Assembly: GCF_002994635.1 (NCBI RefSeq)
Contig: NZ_PVNL01000147.1
Coordinates: 1-64,000 of the forward strand
Direction: 5' to 3'
Length of the DNA: 64,000 bases
Source of the DNA: Enhygromyxa salina
Lineage (GTDB): Bacteria; Myxococcota_A; Polyangia; Nannocystales; Nannocystaceae
Of the stretch, positions 26,577 through 36,544 are shown in pieces (the first letter of the stretch is position 1; each line of letters opens with the position of its first letter). The position numbers and the translations under genes were made by a program. Below the pieces are notes generated by a model. The model had not been told where the DNA came from, ran no database searches, and saw only the letters and a list, made by a program, of their open reading frames with translations.

Positions 26577-28098
26577 GCTCAGCGCCCGAAAACGGGACGT
26601 CGCCGGTCAGCCATGGCGCTGGGTGTTGATGCGCGCGGACGCCAGGCGTGACCGCTTGGACGTCGTGCTCCGCGTGGACGACGGTCTCGTCATCCGTGCG
26701 CAGGCCCCGGAGCATGGCGAGAGAGATCTCCGTTGGTGGGTCGAGCGACACCGCGGGTTGATCGAGCCGCGCGGAGTCCCGGATCAGCGCCCAGTTGCGC
26801 CCAGTCCGTTCGAGCGTTCGCTCGAGCCTTCGTTCGACGTTGGTCTCGGTCTTCCCAATCCGGCGAATGTCGAACACATCGCCAAAGTAGGCGCTGCGGT
26901 GACGTCGCTGGCGCAACGCCTCGAGCAGCGGCGCACCGTTCCACAGCTGCGTGAGGTCGTCCTTGACGATGTTCCCGACATAGACGTCGTCGCTCAAGAC
27001 CTCCTTGAGGTGAATCGACGTGTAGCAGCGCCCGGTCGGATCGATCCGCAACGTTCGGTCTGGAGACCGCACCAACCACGGCAACGACTCCCACAGCCGC
27101 GCCCGCGCGACGACGGACCGCGGGCCAACGATCGGCCTCCACGCCGGGTCGGCCGGGCGGACGAGGCCGTCTGCGATCGCCTGGGCGAACTGCTCGTAGG
27201 CGCGCGCCATGTCGTCGTCGTCAGGTACCAGAGAGGTCGCGCTCCGGGCTCGGCCGGCCGCGTACAGCGGTGAGATGCACCACGAGACCGGCCACCTGCT
27301 CAGGAGCTTGGCGGTGTCATAGATGTGCGCGACGTTGTGCTTGCCGACGATCGTGCCGACGGTCACCGGGATCCCATACGCGGTCAGGGCCTCGAGCGCG
27401 GCGGTGACCTGCCTGAAGTTGCCCTTGCCCCTCAGCTGGTCAGCGATCGCGGGGTTCGGCCCGTCCAAGGTGGTGTGCAGCGCGGTGAGATTGTGGAGCT
27501 CCGACAGCCCGCGCGCAATCTCGCTCGAGAAGGTCGTCAGGTCCGAGGCGATCGCCAGGCCAAACGGGTAGGCGTCGGCGTCACGCAGAATATCGAGGCA
27601 GTCGGCGCGGGTCAGCGGGTCACCACCGGTAACGCGAAGCTGACACACGCCTGCGTCGGCGAGCTTGGCGAACACCGATTGATATGACCTTTGGGACAGC
27701 TCACCGTGGACCGCGACGTCTGGCCTGGCGTCGTAGGCACAATAACTACACCGCCGCATACACTTGAGCGTGAGCTCGAGTTCGACCCCCAGCGGGGTGT
27801 GCAGACGATCGGGCTCGAAGTCATGGATATCGCGAAAGAACGCCCGACCGGGATTGGCGCCAACCGACCGCGGCACGGCAATCTGCTGATCGTGGAGTCG
27901 CTCGATGAATCGTGGATCCGGTCGAAAGATCGGTGATGGCTGCCCGCCCGGGCTCACCAGGGCTTCTATTGAGAGCGCGGCGGCGTGATTGTAGAACCGG
28001 GCTTGCTTGGAGCGATGGCTGAACAGGATGCCGCCAAACCACTCCCTGCGGTAGCTATACTCACTCGACAATGTCAGCTGGATATCGTTGGCAATCAT
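26506..28098 (-). CDS. Radical SAM protein with PqqD/RRE-like N-terminus
   Basis: 530 residues. Residues 8-75 (SSEYSYRREWFGGILFSHRS, then ALSIEALVSP) look like a PqqD-type RiPP recognition element, a domain that binds leader peptides. The radical SAM core follows, with CMRRCSYC (Cys113, Cys117, Cys120), LRVTGGDPLTR and ASDLTTFSSEIARGL. After the core a SPASM-like segment is hinted (GRCYTSIHLKEV, YVGNIVKDDLTQLWNG), but most of the extra cysteines are missing. The last 100 residues are low in structure and overlap the end of the CotH gene, so the true C-terminus could be earlier. It is probably a peptide-modifying enzyme; a tiny frame just upstream is the only nearby precursor candidate. Confidence 0.85.
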   Translation of the reverse strand: MIANDIQLTLSSEYSYRREWFGGILFSHRSKQARFYNHAAALSIEALVSPGGQPSPIFRPDPRFIERLHDQQIAVPRSVGANPGRAFFRDIHDFEPDRLHTPLGVELELTLKCMRRCSYCAYDARPDVAVHGELSQRSYQSVFAKLADAGVCQLRVTGGDPLTRADCLDILRDADAYPFGLAIASDLTTFSSEIARGLSELHNLTALHTTLDGPNPAIADQLRGKGNFRQVTAALEALTAYGIPVTVGTIVGKHNVAHIYDTAKLLSRWPVSWCISPLYAAGRARSATSLVPDDDDMARAYEQFAQAIADGLVRPADPAWRPIVGPRSVVARARLWESLPWLVRSPDRTLRIDPTGRCYTSIHLKEVLSDDVYVGNIVKDDLTQLWNGAPLLEALRQRRHRSAYFGDVFDIRRIGKTETNVERRLERTLERTGRNWALIRDSARLDQPAVSLDPPTEISLAMLRGLRTDDETVVHAEHDVQAVTPGVRAHQHPAPWLTGDVPFSGAELTSRQDPPLASRSHTHAEPQRTP

Positions 28099-28101
28099 CG
28101 G

Positions 28102-28179
28102 CTATCGCGACAAGCTACCATCTTCGGGGCGCGGGTTGAGCAGATACCGGGACCGGGACGGCTGCAAAGCGTACATCAT
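28102..28179 (-). CDS. Possible 25-residue peptide directly upstream of the radical SAM gene
   Basis: A short frame starts at ATG 28179 (a second ATG is at 28176) and ends in TAG three bases before the radical SAM start, in the same frame. The peptide is MMYALQPSRSRYLLNPRPED followed by GSLSR. Position and orientation suit a RiPP precursor or a leader peptide, and its Tyr, Asn, Pro and Ser residues could be substrates. The length is near the lower limit, and no Shine-Dalgarno is obvious. The rest of 28180-28359 shows no gene. Confidence 0.25.
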   Translation of the reverse strand: MMYALQPSRSRYLLNPRPEDGSLSR

Positions 28180-28359
28180 GGACCAAGCGGTACGTGCATA
28201 GTTTGCCGTGGCAGGCCGCGGCCGAGTTCGGTGCCGCTCGGGCCGTCTTCGCCGACGCGGCGGCGGGCCCCGACGGTCGTCCTGACCGCGCATCCGTCAC
28301 CAGCGCCGCCCCGTCGCGTCTCCCTACGTTAGTCGAACCAGCTCCGCGCCCGCCGGCCG

Positions 28360-28512
28360 TCACAGCCCGTGGTCGTAGGGCGCCTCGCCCTCGCGGTTCT
28401 TGCGGTCCAGCCGGTACAGCCACGGGTACAGGCGGTACGCCATGTAGATGATCCCCGCCCACATGAGGGCGAACACGATGATCATTCCAGTCGCTCCGGG
28501 CACGGTGCCCAT
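28360..28512 (-). CDS. Small single-pass membrane protein
   Basis: 50 residues from ATG 28512. One hydrophobic helix (GMIIVFALMWAGIIYMAYRL, residues 9-28) is followed by a basic/charged tail (YPWLYRLDRKNREGEAPYDH) that should lie in the cytoplasm. Its layout resembles small accessory subunits of membrane complexes, but no family is recognised. A second ATG at residue 10 is possible. It is divergent from argS, which begins 119 bases away. Confidence 0.6.
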   Translation of the reverse strand: MGTVPGATGMIIVFALMWAGIIYMAYRLYPWLYRLDRKNREGEAPYDHGL

Positions 28513-28630
28513 GTATAGCACGCGGCCCCCGGAGCCAAAACCGAACGACGACAGGCGCGGGTGGGGTTTTTGGTCGGTTGTGGCGCCCGCACCTACAGGA
28601 GCCCCTGGCCCGCGCCTATACTCCCGCCCC

Positions 28631-30451
28631 ATGCGTCCAGACGCCCTCGCCCAGGAAGTCGCCAAGCTGCTCGCGCCGCTGATCCCGGAGGCCGCCGGCC
28701 TCGACGTCGACGCGGTCGCGGCTCTGCTCACGCCGCCGCCCAAGCCCGAGCTCGGCCACTTCGCGTTCCCCTGCTTTCGGCTGGCCAAGGCGCTGCGCAG
28801 CGCGCCGCCGAAGATCGCGGCCGAGCTCGCGGCCGCCATCGCGGCGCTCGGCGACAACCCGCTCATCGCAACCGCGACCCCGGCCGGGCCCTACCTCAAC
28901 CTGGATCTGCACGCGCACGAGGCCGCGCGTCACCTGTTGGCGCCCTGGGCGAATGGCCAGCGACCCGCGTTCCCGAGCTCGGGCCCGAGCTCGAACCAGA
29001 AGGTCATGATCGAGTACTCGCAGCCCAACACCCACAAGGGGTTTCACGTCGGGCACATGCGCAACCTGTGCCTGGGCGACTGCCTGGTGCGGCTGCTGCG
29101 AGCGACCGGCAGCGAGGTCGTCGCCGCCAACTACCTCGGTGACGTCGGGACCCACGTGGCCAAGTGCCTGTGGGGGCTCGAGGCGCTGGTCAGCGGAGAC
29201 CCGCCCACACAGGCGCGCGGCGAGTGGCTGGGCCAGGTGTACTCGCAGGCCGCGATCCAGCTCGAAGACTGGGACGAGGCTGGCAAGGCCGGCGACGAGG
29301 CCGCGGCGGCCCAGTACACGGCCGCGCGCGAGCGCATGAGCGAGATCCTGCGCGGCATCGAAGCCCGCGACCCGGCCTACCACGACCTGTGGATGCGCAC
29401 CCGGCAGTGGTCGCTCGACGAGTTCGAGCAGATCTACGCCTGGTGCGGCGTCGAGTTCGACCGGGTGTTCTACGAGAGCGAGGTCGACGAGCCCGGCCTG
29501 AAGCTGGTCGACGAGTTCCTCGCCAAGGGCGTGTTTGTGGAGAGCCGCGGCGCGGTCGGGATCGAGAACCCCGAGATCGAACACATGCCGTTCTTCATGC
29601 TGCGCAAGAGCGACGGCACGGGGCTGTACGCGACCAAGGATCTCGCGCTCGCGCGCATGAAGTTCGAGGAGTTTGGGATCGACCGCTCGATCTACGTGGT
29701 CGACGCCCGCCAGAGCGACCACTTCAAGCAGGTGTTCTTGACCCTGAAGAAGATGGGCTTCGATCAGGCGGAGCTGTGCGAGCACGTCGGCTACGAGATG
29801 GTCGAGCTGCCGGACGGCGCGATGTCCAGCCGCAAGGGCAACGTGATCCTGTTTCGGGCCCTGCGCGAGCAGCTGGGCGCGTCACTCGAGGCCAACTATT
29901 TTCACAAGTTCACCGACGAGTGGACACGCGAGCAGATCGACACCGCCCTGCACCAGGTCTCACTCGGCGCGATCAAGTACGGCATGCTCGCGCGCGACAA
30001 CAACCAGAAGATCGTGTTCGACCTGGCCAAGTGGAGCGATGTGCAGGGTGGGGACGGCGGCGCGACCTTGCAGTATGTCTGCGCGCGCACGGCCTCGCTG
30101 CTGGTCAAGGCCCAAAACCGCGGCATGACCCTCGACGGCGCCGTGCGCAGCGGCGAGCGAGCGACCCAGGCCGGGACCTTGACCGAGGTCGCCGAGCGCG
30201 GGCTCATGCAGGCGTTGATCGCCCTGCCCGGCTCGATCGCCCAGGCTGCCCAGAGCCTCCGGCCGTCGATCCTGTGCAGCCAGCTGTACGCCGTCGCCAA
30301 GGCCTACAACCGGTTTCAGCAGGAGTGCAACGTGATCCACCAGGACGACCCCGAGGTCGTGCAGGCCCGCTTGTTGTTGGTGCAGGCGACCCGCGAGGCG
30401 CTGAGCTGGGGCTTGTCGCTGGTCGGCATCCCGGCGCCTGACCGAATGTGA
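28631..30451 (+). CDS. argS: Arginyl-tRNA synthetase
   Basis: 606 residues. It charges tRNA-Arg with arginine. The Arg-specific N-terminal domain opens MRPDALAQEVAKLLAPLIPE and includes ELGHFAFPCFRLAKALR. The HIGH motif appears as HKGFHVGHMRN within QPNTHKGFHVGHMRNLCLGD, and KMSKS appears as MSSRKGN. DLALARMKFEEFGIDRSIYV and the anticodon-binding domain (YNRFQQECNVI, LLLVQATREALSWGLSLVGI) complete the protein. The length is normal for ArgS. The ATG at 28631 starts the domain directly; longer frame upstream is non-coding and overlaps the divergent small gene. Confidence 0.97.
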   Translation: MRPDALAQEVAKLLAPLIPEAAGLDVDAVAALLTPPPKPELGHFAFPCFRLAKALRSAPPKIAAELAAAIAALGDNPLIATATPAGPYLNLDLHAHEAARHLLAPWANGQRPAFPSSGPSSNQKVMIEYSQPNTHKGFHVGHMRNLCLGDCLVRLLRATGSEVVAANYLGDVGTHVAKCLWGLEALVSGDPPTQARGEWLGQVYSQAAIQLEDWDEAGKAGDEAAAAQYTAARERMSEILRGIEARDPAYHDLWMRTRQWSLDEFEQIYAWCGVEFDRVFYESEVDEPGLKLVDEFLAKGVFVESRGAVGIENPEIEHMPFFMLRKSDGTGLYATKDLALARMKFEEFGIDRSIYVVDARQSDHFKQVFLTLKKMGFDQAELCEHVGYEMVELPDGAMSSRKGNVILFRALREQLGASLEANYFHKFTDEWTREQIDTALHQVSLGAIKYGMLARDNNQKIVFDLAKWSDVQGGDGGATLQYVCARTASLLVKAQNRGMTLDGAVRSGERATQAGTLTEVAERGLMQALIALPGSIAQAAQSLRPSILCSQLYAVAKAYNRFQQECNVIHQDDPEVVQARLLLVQATREALSWGLSLVGIPAPDRM

Positions 30452-30479
30452 GCTCGCGGCGGAGCTCGCATCCCCGGAC

Positions 30480-31040
30480 TCACAGCAGCTTTAGCTGGCG
30501 AGTCTGCAGGCGCTCGCGGATCTCGTCCTCGACGATGTCGAGCCACCGCTCGCGCTCCGACGGCTGCAGCCGCAGGGCGCCCACGTAGCGCTCGTCGAGC
30601 TCTCGCAGCAGCCGCTCGTCGACCGCCCGCTGAAACGCGAGGTCGGTCGAGCGCATCCCGTCGGCGTGGGGAGCCTCGACGATCGGCACGTAGATCAGCC
30701 GGTCGTAGGTCCCCAGCCACCACGCCACCATCGCGTCGAGCCCAGCTTGGCGGCCGCCGGACAGCAGCAGGTACACGTAGTTGTCGAGCACGCTGCGATC
30801 ACAGATCACCACCGGGTGGCGTGCCGCCGCGACCAGCTCGTCGGAGATCTGGGTGTGCAAGATCCACGACTGCGCGGCCACGGAGGTGCGCTCGTTGATC
30901 GGCAGCGGACAGCGTCGCGCGACCTCATGTACGATATCGAGCACCACGTCACGGGCCTTGAGCCGTGACGCCAGCCCGTAGCACAGCGTCGTCTTGCCGA
31001 CGCCGTGGGTTCCAATGAAGCCGATCTTGAGCTCGTTCAT
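30480..31040 (-). CDS. NadR-like P-loop ATPase/kinase (AAA_28)
   Basis: 186 residues. It begins KIGFIGTHGVGKTTLCYGLA with a Walker A (GTHGVGKTT, residues about 10-18). It has an arginine-rich lid (HEVARRCPLPINERTS), VICDRSVLDNYVY (a DRS motif typical of nucleoside or nicotinamide riboside kinases) and TYDRLIYVPIVEAPHADGMR. The C-terminus is alpha-helical. The fold matches the P-loop kinase half of NadR and the AAA_28 family; the substrate is unknown. It is cytoplasmic, and divergent from the zinc-ribbon lipoprotein gene. Confidence 0.85.
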   Translation of the reverse strand: MNELKIGFIGTHGVGKTTLCYGLASRLKARDVVLDIVHEVARRCPLPINERTSVAAQSWILHTQISDELVAAARHPVVICDRSVLDNYVYLLLSGGRQAGLDAMVAWWLGTYDRLIYVPIVEAPHADGMRSTDLAFQRAVDERLLRELDERYVGALRLQPSERERWLDIVEDEIRERLQTRQLKLL

Positions 31041-31136
31041 CGTGCCTGGGTCTGCGACCGCCCAGATAGTAGCCGCTCCGCTCGATCTGGCGGCGAATTG
31101 ACCTGGTACTGGCTCTCGTGGTCACCTGGACCGGTT

Positions 31137-32144
31137 ATGTATCCCTGCTCGAGCTGCAATCGACACGTCCTCGAGGATGCCGCGGCCTGCCCGTTTTGTG
31201 GCACCACACTGCACGCGATCGGCTCGCCGTTGCGCTCGGGCATCGCCGGCTTCGCGCTGATCGCCGCCACGCTGCTCGGCACCAGCGCCTGCGCCCGCAA
31301 CCCGAGCATGAGCGACGAGGGCAGCACGACGACGACCAACGGCGGCAGCTCGGACACCGTGTCGGACACGAGCCCCGAGTCCGACTCCGAGACCTCGACG
31401 ATGGGCGACGGCGACGGCGACACGAACGACCAGAGCAGCGACGTGAGCCTGAGCTTCTACGCCTGCGCACCGGACGACGACTGGTGGATCAGCGACTGCG
31501 ACCCGTTCGCGCAGGACTGCCCCGAGGGTGAGAAGTGCGTCCCCTATGCCAGCACCGGAGGCGAGTTCGACAGCAACAAGTGTGTGCCCATCACCGGTAG
31601 CCAGGCCCCGGGTGAGTCGTGCGTCTACGGCGGCAAGGTCGAGTCCACCGACGACTGCGACTCCACCAGCTTCTGCTTCCACGTTCAACAGATGGAGGGC
31701 ATGGAGGTCGGCACGTGCACGAGTTTTTGCGAGGCCACCCCTGACGATCCGCTGTGTGGGTCCGGGAGCTCGTGCCTGATCGCCTACGATGGCACGTTCA
31801 GCCTGTGTCTCGCGAGCTGCCACCCGATCATGCAAGACTGCGTGGACGGGCAGGCCTGTCAGTGGTTTCTGGACCCGTTCGAGTTCTTGTGCGAGCTCGA
31901 CGGAACCGGGGCGCCTGGTGATGGGTGCGACACCGTCAACTCGTGCGCGAGCGGCAACGTGTGTGCCGCCGCCGAGTTCGTGCCTGGTTGCCAGAGCGAC
32001 AGCTGCTGCACGGAGTTTTGCGACCTCGAGGATCAGGGGTTCGTGTGTAGCAATCCGCAGACCGAGTGCGTGGTCTTCTTCGACGAGCCCGAGATGACGC
32101 CACCGGGTTACGAGACGGTCGGCGTGTGCGTACCCCCGCCTTAG
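31137..32144 (+). CDS. Cys-rich lipoprotein with an N-terminal zinc ribbon before the lipobox
   Basis: 335 residues from ATG 31137. The first 22 residues are a zinc ribbon: Cys4, Cys7, Cys18, Cys21 (MYPCSSCNRH, CPFCG). A hydrophobic segment follows (SGIAGFALIAATLLGTSAC) ending in TSAC with Cys52 at the lipoprotein position. A Ser/Thr/Asp linker leads to a Cys-rich outer domain (PLCGSGSSCLIAYDG, DGQACQWFLD, PGCQSDSCCTEFCDLEDQGF). A normal signal peptide has no domain in front of it. The same layout, with the same Cys52 position, appears in the gene at 55285-55746. If SPase II cleaves, the ribbon would be left on the cytoplasmic side. An upstream in-frame start was rejected because it would overlap the divergent neighbour. 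Confidence 0.8.
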   Translation: MYPCSSCNRHVLEDAAACPFCGTTLHAIGSPLRSGIAGFALIAATLLGTSACARNPSMSDEGSTTTTNGGSSDTVSDTSPESDSETSTMGDGDGDTNDQSSDVSLSFYACAPDDDWWISDCDPFAQDCPEGEKCVPYASTGGEFDSNKCVPITGSQAPGESCVYGGKVESTDDCDSTSFCFHVQQMEGMEVGTCTSFCEATPDDPLCGSGSSCLIAYDGTFSLCLASCHPIMQDCVDGQACQWFLDPFEFLCELDGTGAPGDGCDTVNSCASGNVCAAAEFVPGCQSDSCCTEFCDLEDQGFVCSNPQTECVVFFDEPEMTPPGYETVGVCVPPP

Positions 32145-32268
32145 TGAGGCTCGTGACCCCCAACTAGCTCTATTCCGGCTCGTGTGTGTGCAGAGCGCCG
32201 AGTCTGGGAGGGCCCACCGTCGATGTCCGGACTTGTGCACGCGCCGGCGACCGTCGACAATCGGACCG

Positions 32269-33213
32269 ATGTTCGACCGAGTCGCCGCGCTGACGCTGCC
32301 GATGATGCTGTTGCTGGCCGCTGCTTGCGGTCCGCCAGGCGACGGCGCGGTCCCGTGTGGGCAGCTCGAGCCGCGCAACGATGATGAGGTCGCCCTGTGC
32401 AATGGGCTCGATCAGGCCGTGATCGCGCGCGTGGCCGTGCCCGAGGGCGAGCCGCCGTCAGGTGGTTGGCCGGGGGTGGTCGTCATGCATGGCTCTGGCG
32501 GGCTGTTTCTTGGCGGCGAGACCTGCACTGAGACGCTTCAGGATCAGTTTCGGATCTGGGCCGAGCTGCTCAACGCGCGTGGCTACGCTGTGGTCATGCC
32601 GGCGAGCTTCTACTCGCGCGGGTTCTGTGACTGGGAAGAAAAGCGGACGGTGCCGCGCAAGCTCGACGAGCATGAGCGGTTGGTCGTGCGCACCTTCGAC
32701 GGCGCCGCGGCGGCGCAGTGGTTGTGCGATGATCCGCGCGTCGACTGCTCGCGCCTGGCCGTGCTTGGGTTCTCGAATGGGGCGTCGACTACGCTGATGA
32801 TGCTTCACCAGGATCTTGGCGATATGGACGATCCGCGGCTGCGGACGCTGGCTGGGGAGATCCCGACCTTTGTGGGTGGGGTCGCGTATTATCCTGGGTG
32901 TGGGCTGCAGGGGGAGCTGGCCAATCGGCTGGCGGAGTCCGAGGTTGGTGAGTATTACTATCCTTATGTGCCGGTTTGGGTGCCGCATGCGGAGAAGGAC
33001 AAGTTGGTTTACACTTGTGAGGAGCTTCGGGATCCGCAGGTTGACGTGATCGCTGATCAGAATGGGGTGACTGAGGATATGTTTGAGATTGAGGTGTATT
33101 CTGACGCTGAGCATGGGTTTGATGTCTGGTTTACTGGGGATCCGCAGGCAAATTTGGAGGCGCGGATGGATGCGCAGGCTCGGACGCTGGCTCGGCTCGA
33201 GGGTTGGTTTTGA
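32269..33213 (+). CDS. Lipoprotein alpha/beta-hydrolase (dienelactone-hydrolase-like)
   Basis: 314 residues from ATG 32269. The signal peptide ends in AAAC (LPMMLLLAAAC). The hydrolase has an oxyanion region VVVMHGSGGLFLGGETC, the Ser nucleophile elbow GFSNGAS (LAVLGFSNGASTTLMMLHQD), a late DK/DP loop and a final EHGFDVWF with the catalytic His. Acid Asp candidates lie near EKDKLVY. It should act in the periplasm or on the cell surface; the substrate is unknown. From about 32800 to the end, third codon positions are richer in T and A than in the first half and in neighbouring genes. Confidence 0.85.
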   Translation: MFDRVAALTLPMMLLLAAACGPPGDGAVPCGQLEPRNDDEVALCNGLDQAVIARVAVPEGEPPSGGWPGVVVMHGSGGLFLGGETCTETLQDQFRIWAELLNARGYAVVMPASFYSRGFCDWEEKRTVPRKLDEHERLVVRTFDGAAAAQWLCDDPRVDCSRLAVLGFSNGASTTLMMLHQDLGDMDDPRLRTLAGEIPTFVGGVAYYPGCGLQGELANRLAESEVGEYYYPYVPVWVPHAEKDKLVYTCEELRDPQVDVIADQNGVTEDMFEIEVYSDAEHGFDVWFTGDPQANLEARMDAQARTLARLEGWF

Positions 33214-33214
33214 G

Positions 33215-33491
33215 CTAGCGATCCCGCACGCGCGTGGGGAGCATGACTTCTTGGATCACGGCCTCGAGCGCCGCGATCGTACTTGAGCGCGAAGACCAGG
33301 TGATCGAAGTCGCTGTCGCCCGGGTGGTAGCTGATGGGAAAGGTCTCGACGAGCTGATGGGCTTCGAAGTGCTGCTCCCTTGGGCGGGTGTCATCGCGGA
33401 TCGCCGAGCGTCGCCACAGCACGTCCGGATCGAACCCGTGCTTGGCCAAGAGTCGCGCGTAGCCCGCGTCGCTTCGTCGATTTTTCGTCAA
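33215..33491 (-). pseudogene. Short frameshifted gene remnant, family not identified
   Basis: From a TTG at 33491 the frame reads YARLLAKHGFDPDVLWRRSA, then FEAHQLVETFPISYHPGDSD and FDHLVFALKY. One frame over it continues TIAALEAVIQEVMLPTRVRD to a stop at 33215-33217. With one base changed it would be one continuous C-terminal domain. There is no proper start codon, and the 5' end runs into the AT-rich island. I do not recognise the family; the ETFPISYHPGDSDFDHL block is distinctive and could be searched. It lies between the hydrolase and aconitase genes. Confidence 0.5.
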
Positions 33492-33506
33492 AACCCTACG
33501 AAAAAT
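33480..33506. repeat. Inverted repeat in an AT-rich island
   Basis: ATTTTTCGT (33480-33488) and ACGAAAAAT (33498-33506) are perfect inverted repeats with a nine-base loop. The surrounding 33480-33560 is strikingly AT-rich for this window and contains a second TTTCGTCGAAAAATT motif. It may be an old promoter or insertion scar; no function is assigned. Confidence 0.45.
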
Positions 33507-33583
33507 ATCTGATTTTCTAATTTCGTCGAAAAATTGTTGGTTTCGGCTGATCTCTCAGAAAACCGTACGGCGCAACCAGCGGC

Positions 33584-33610
33584 AGAGGGCGCCCTCACCA
33601 GGCGCCCTCT
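33584..33610 (-). terminator. Hairpin after the aconitase gene
   Basis: Arms AGAGGGCGCC and GGCGCCCTCT pair over 10 bp around CTCACCA. It lies 22 bases beyond the acnA stop on the minus strand, with no T-run. Confidence 0.65.
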
Positions 33611-33632
33611 CGAGCCACACACTCGGACGGTC

Positions 33633-36320
<2,688 letters not shown>

Positions 36321-36386
36321 GAACAGTTCCGGATGGTGCTGGGCCCGTCCTGCCACCAGACGGGCTGGTTTTGTGCGCTCCGCATC

Positions 36387-36405
36387 GCGACTCGCTTTGA
36401 GTCGC
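36387..36405. other. Short hairpin in the acnA upstream region
   Basis: GCGACTC and GAGTCGC pair around GCTTT, 67 bases upstream of the acnA start on its strand. The interval 36321-36544 between divergent acnA and the methylase gene must hold both promoters, and a (CG)n run is at about 36476-36486. A leader structure or operator is possible. Confidence 0.3.
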
Positions 36406-36544
36406 ATCGCCTGTGGGTTGGCCCGGTGGCGTTCGGTGGCGGACGCGCGTTGCTTGGCCCGCCGACTATAGACAAGCGCGCGCGCGCACCAAAGGGGCGG
36501 CCTGAGAGTCGCTCCGCGGGGCGCTTTCGGGTAGTTTCCGACGG

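Noticed and set aside
31005..31136. In-frame upstream extension of the zinc-ribbon lipoprotein
   Set aside because: It would overlap the divergent NadR-like gene and bury the zinc ribbon; the ATG at 31137 begins directly at the ribbon.
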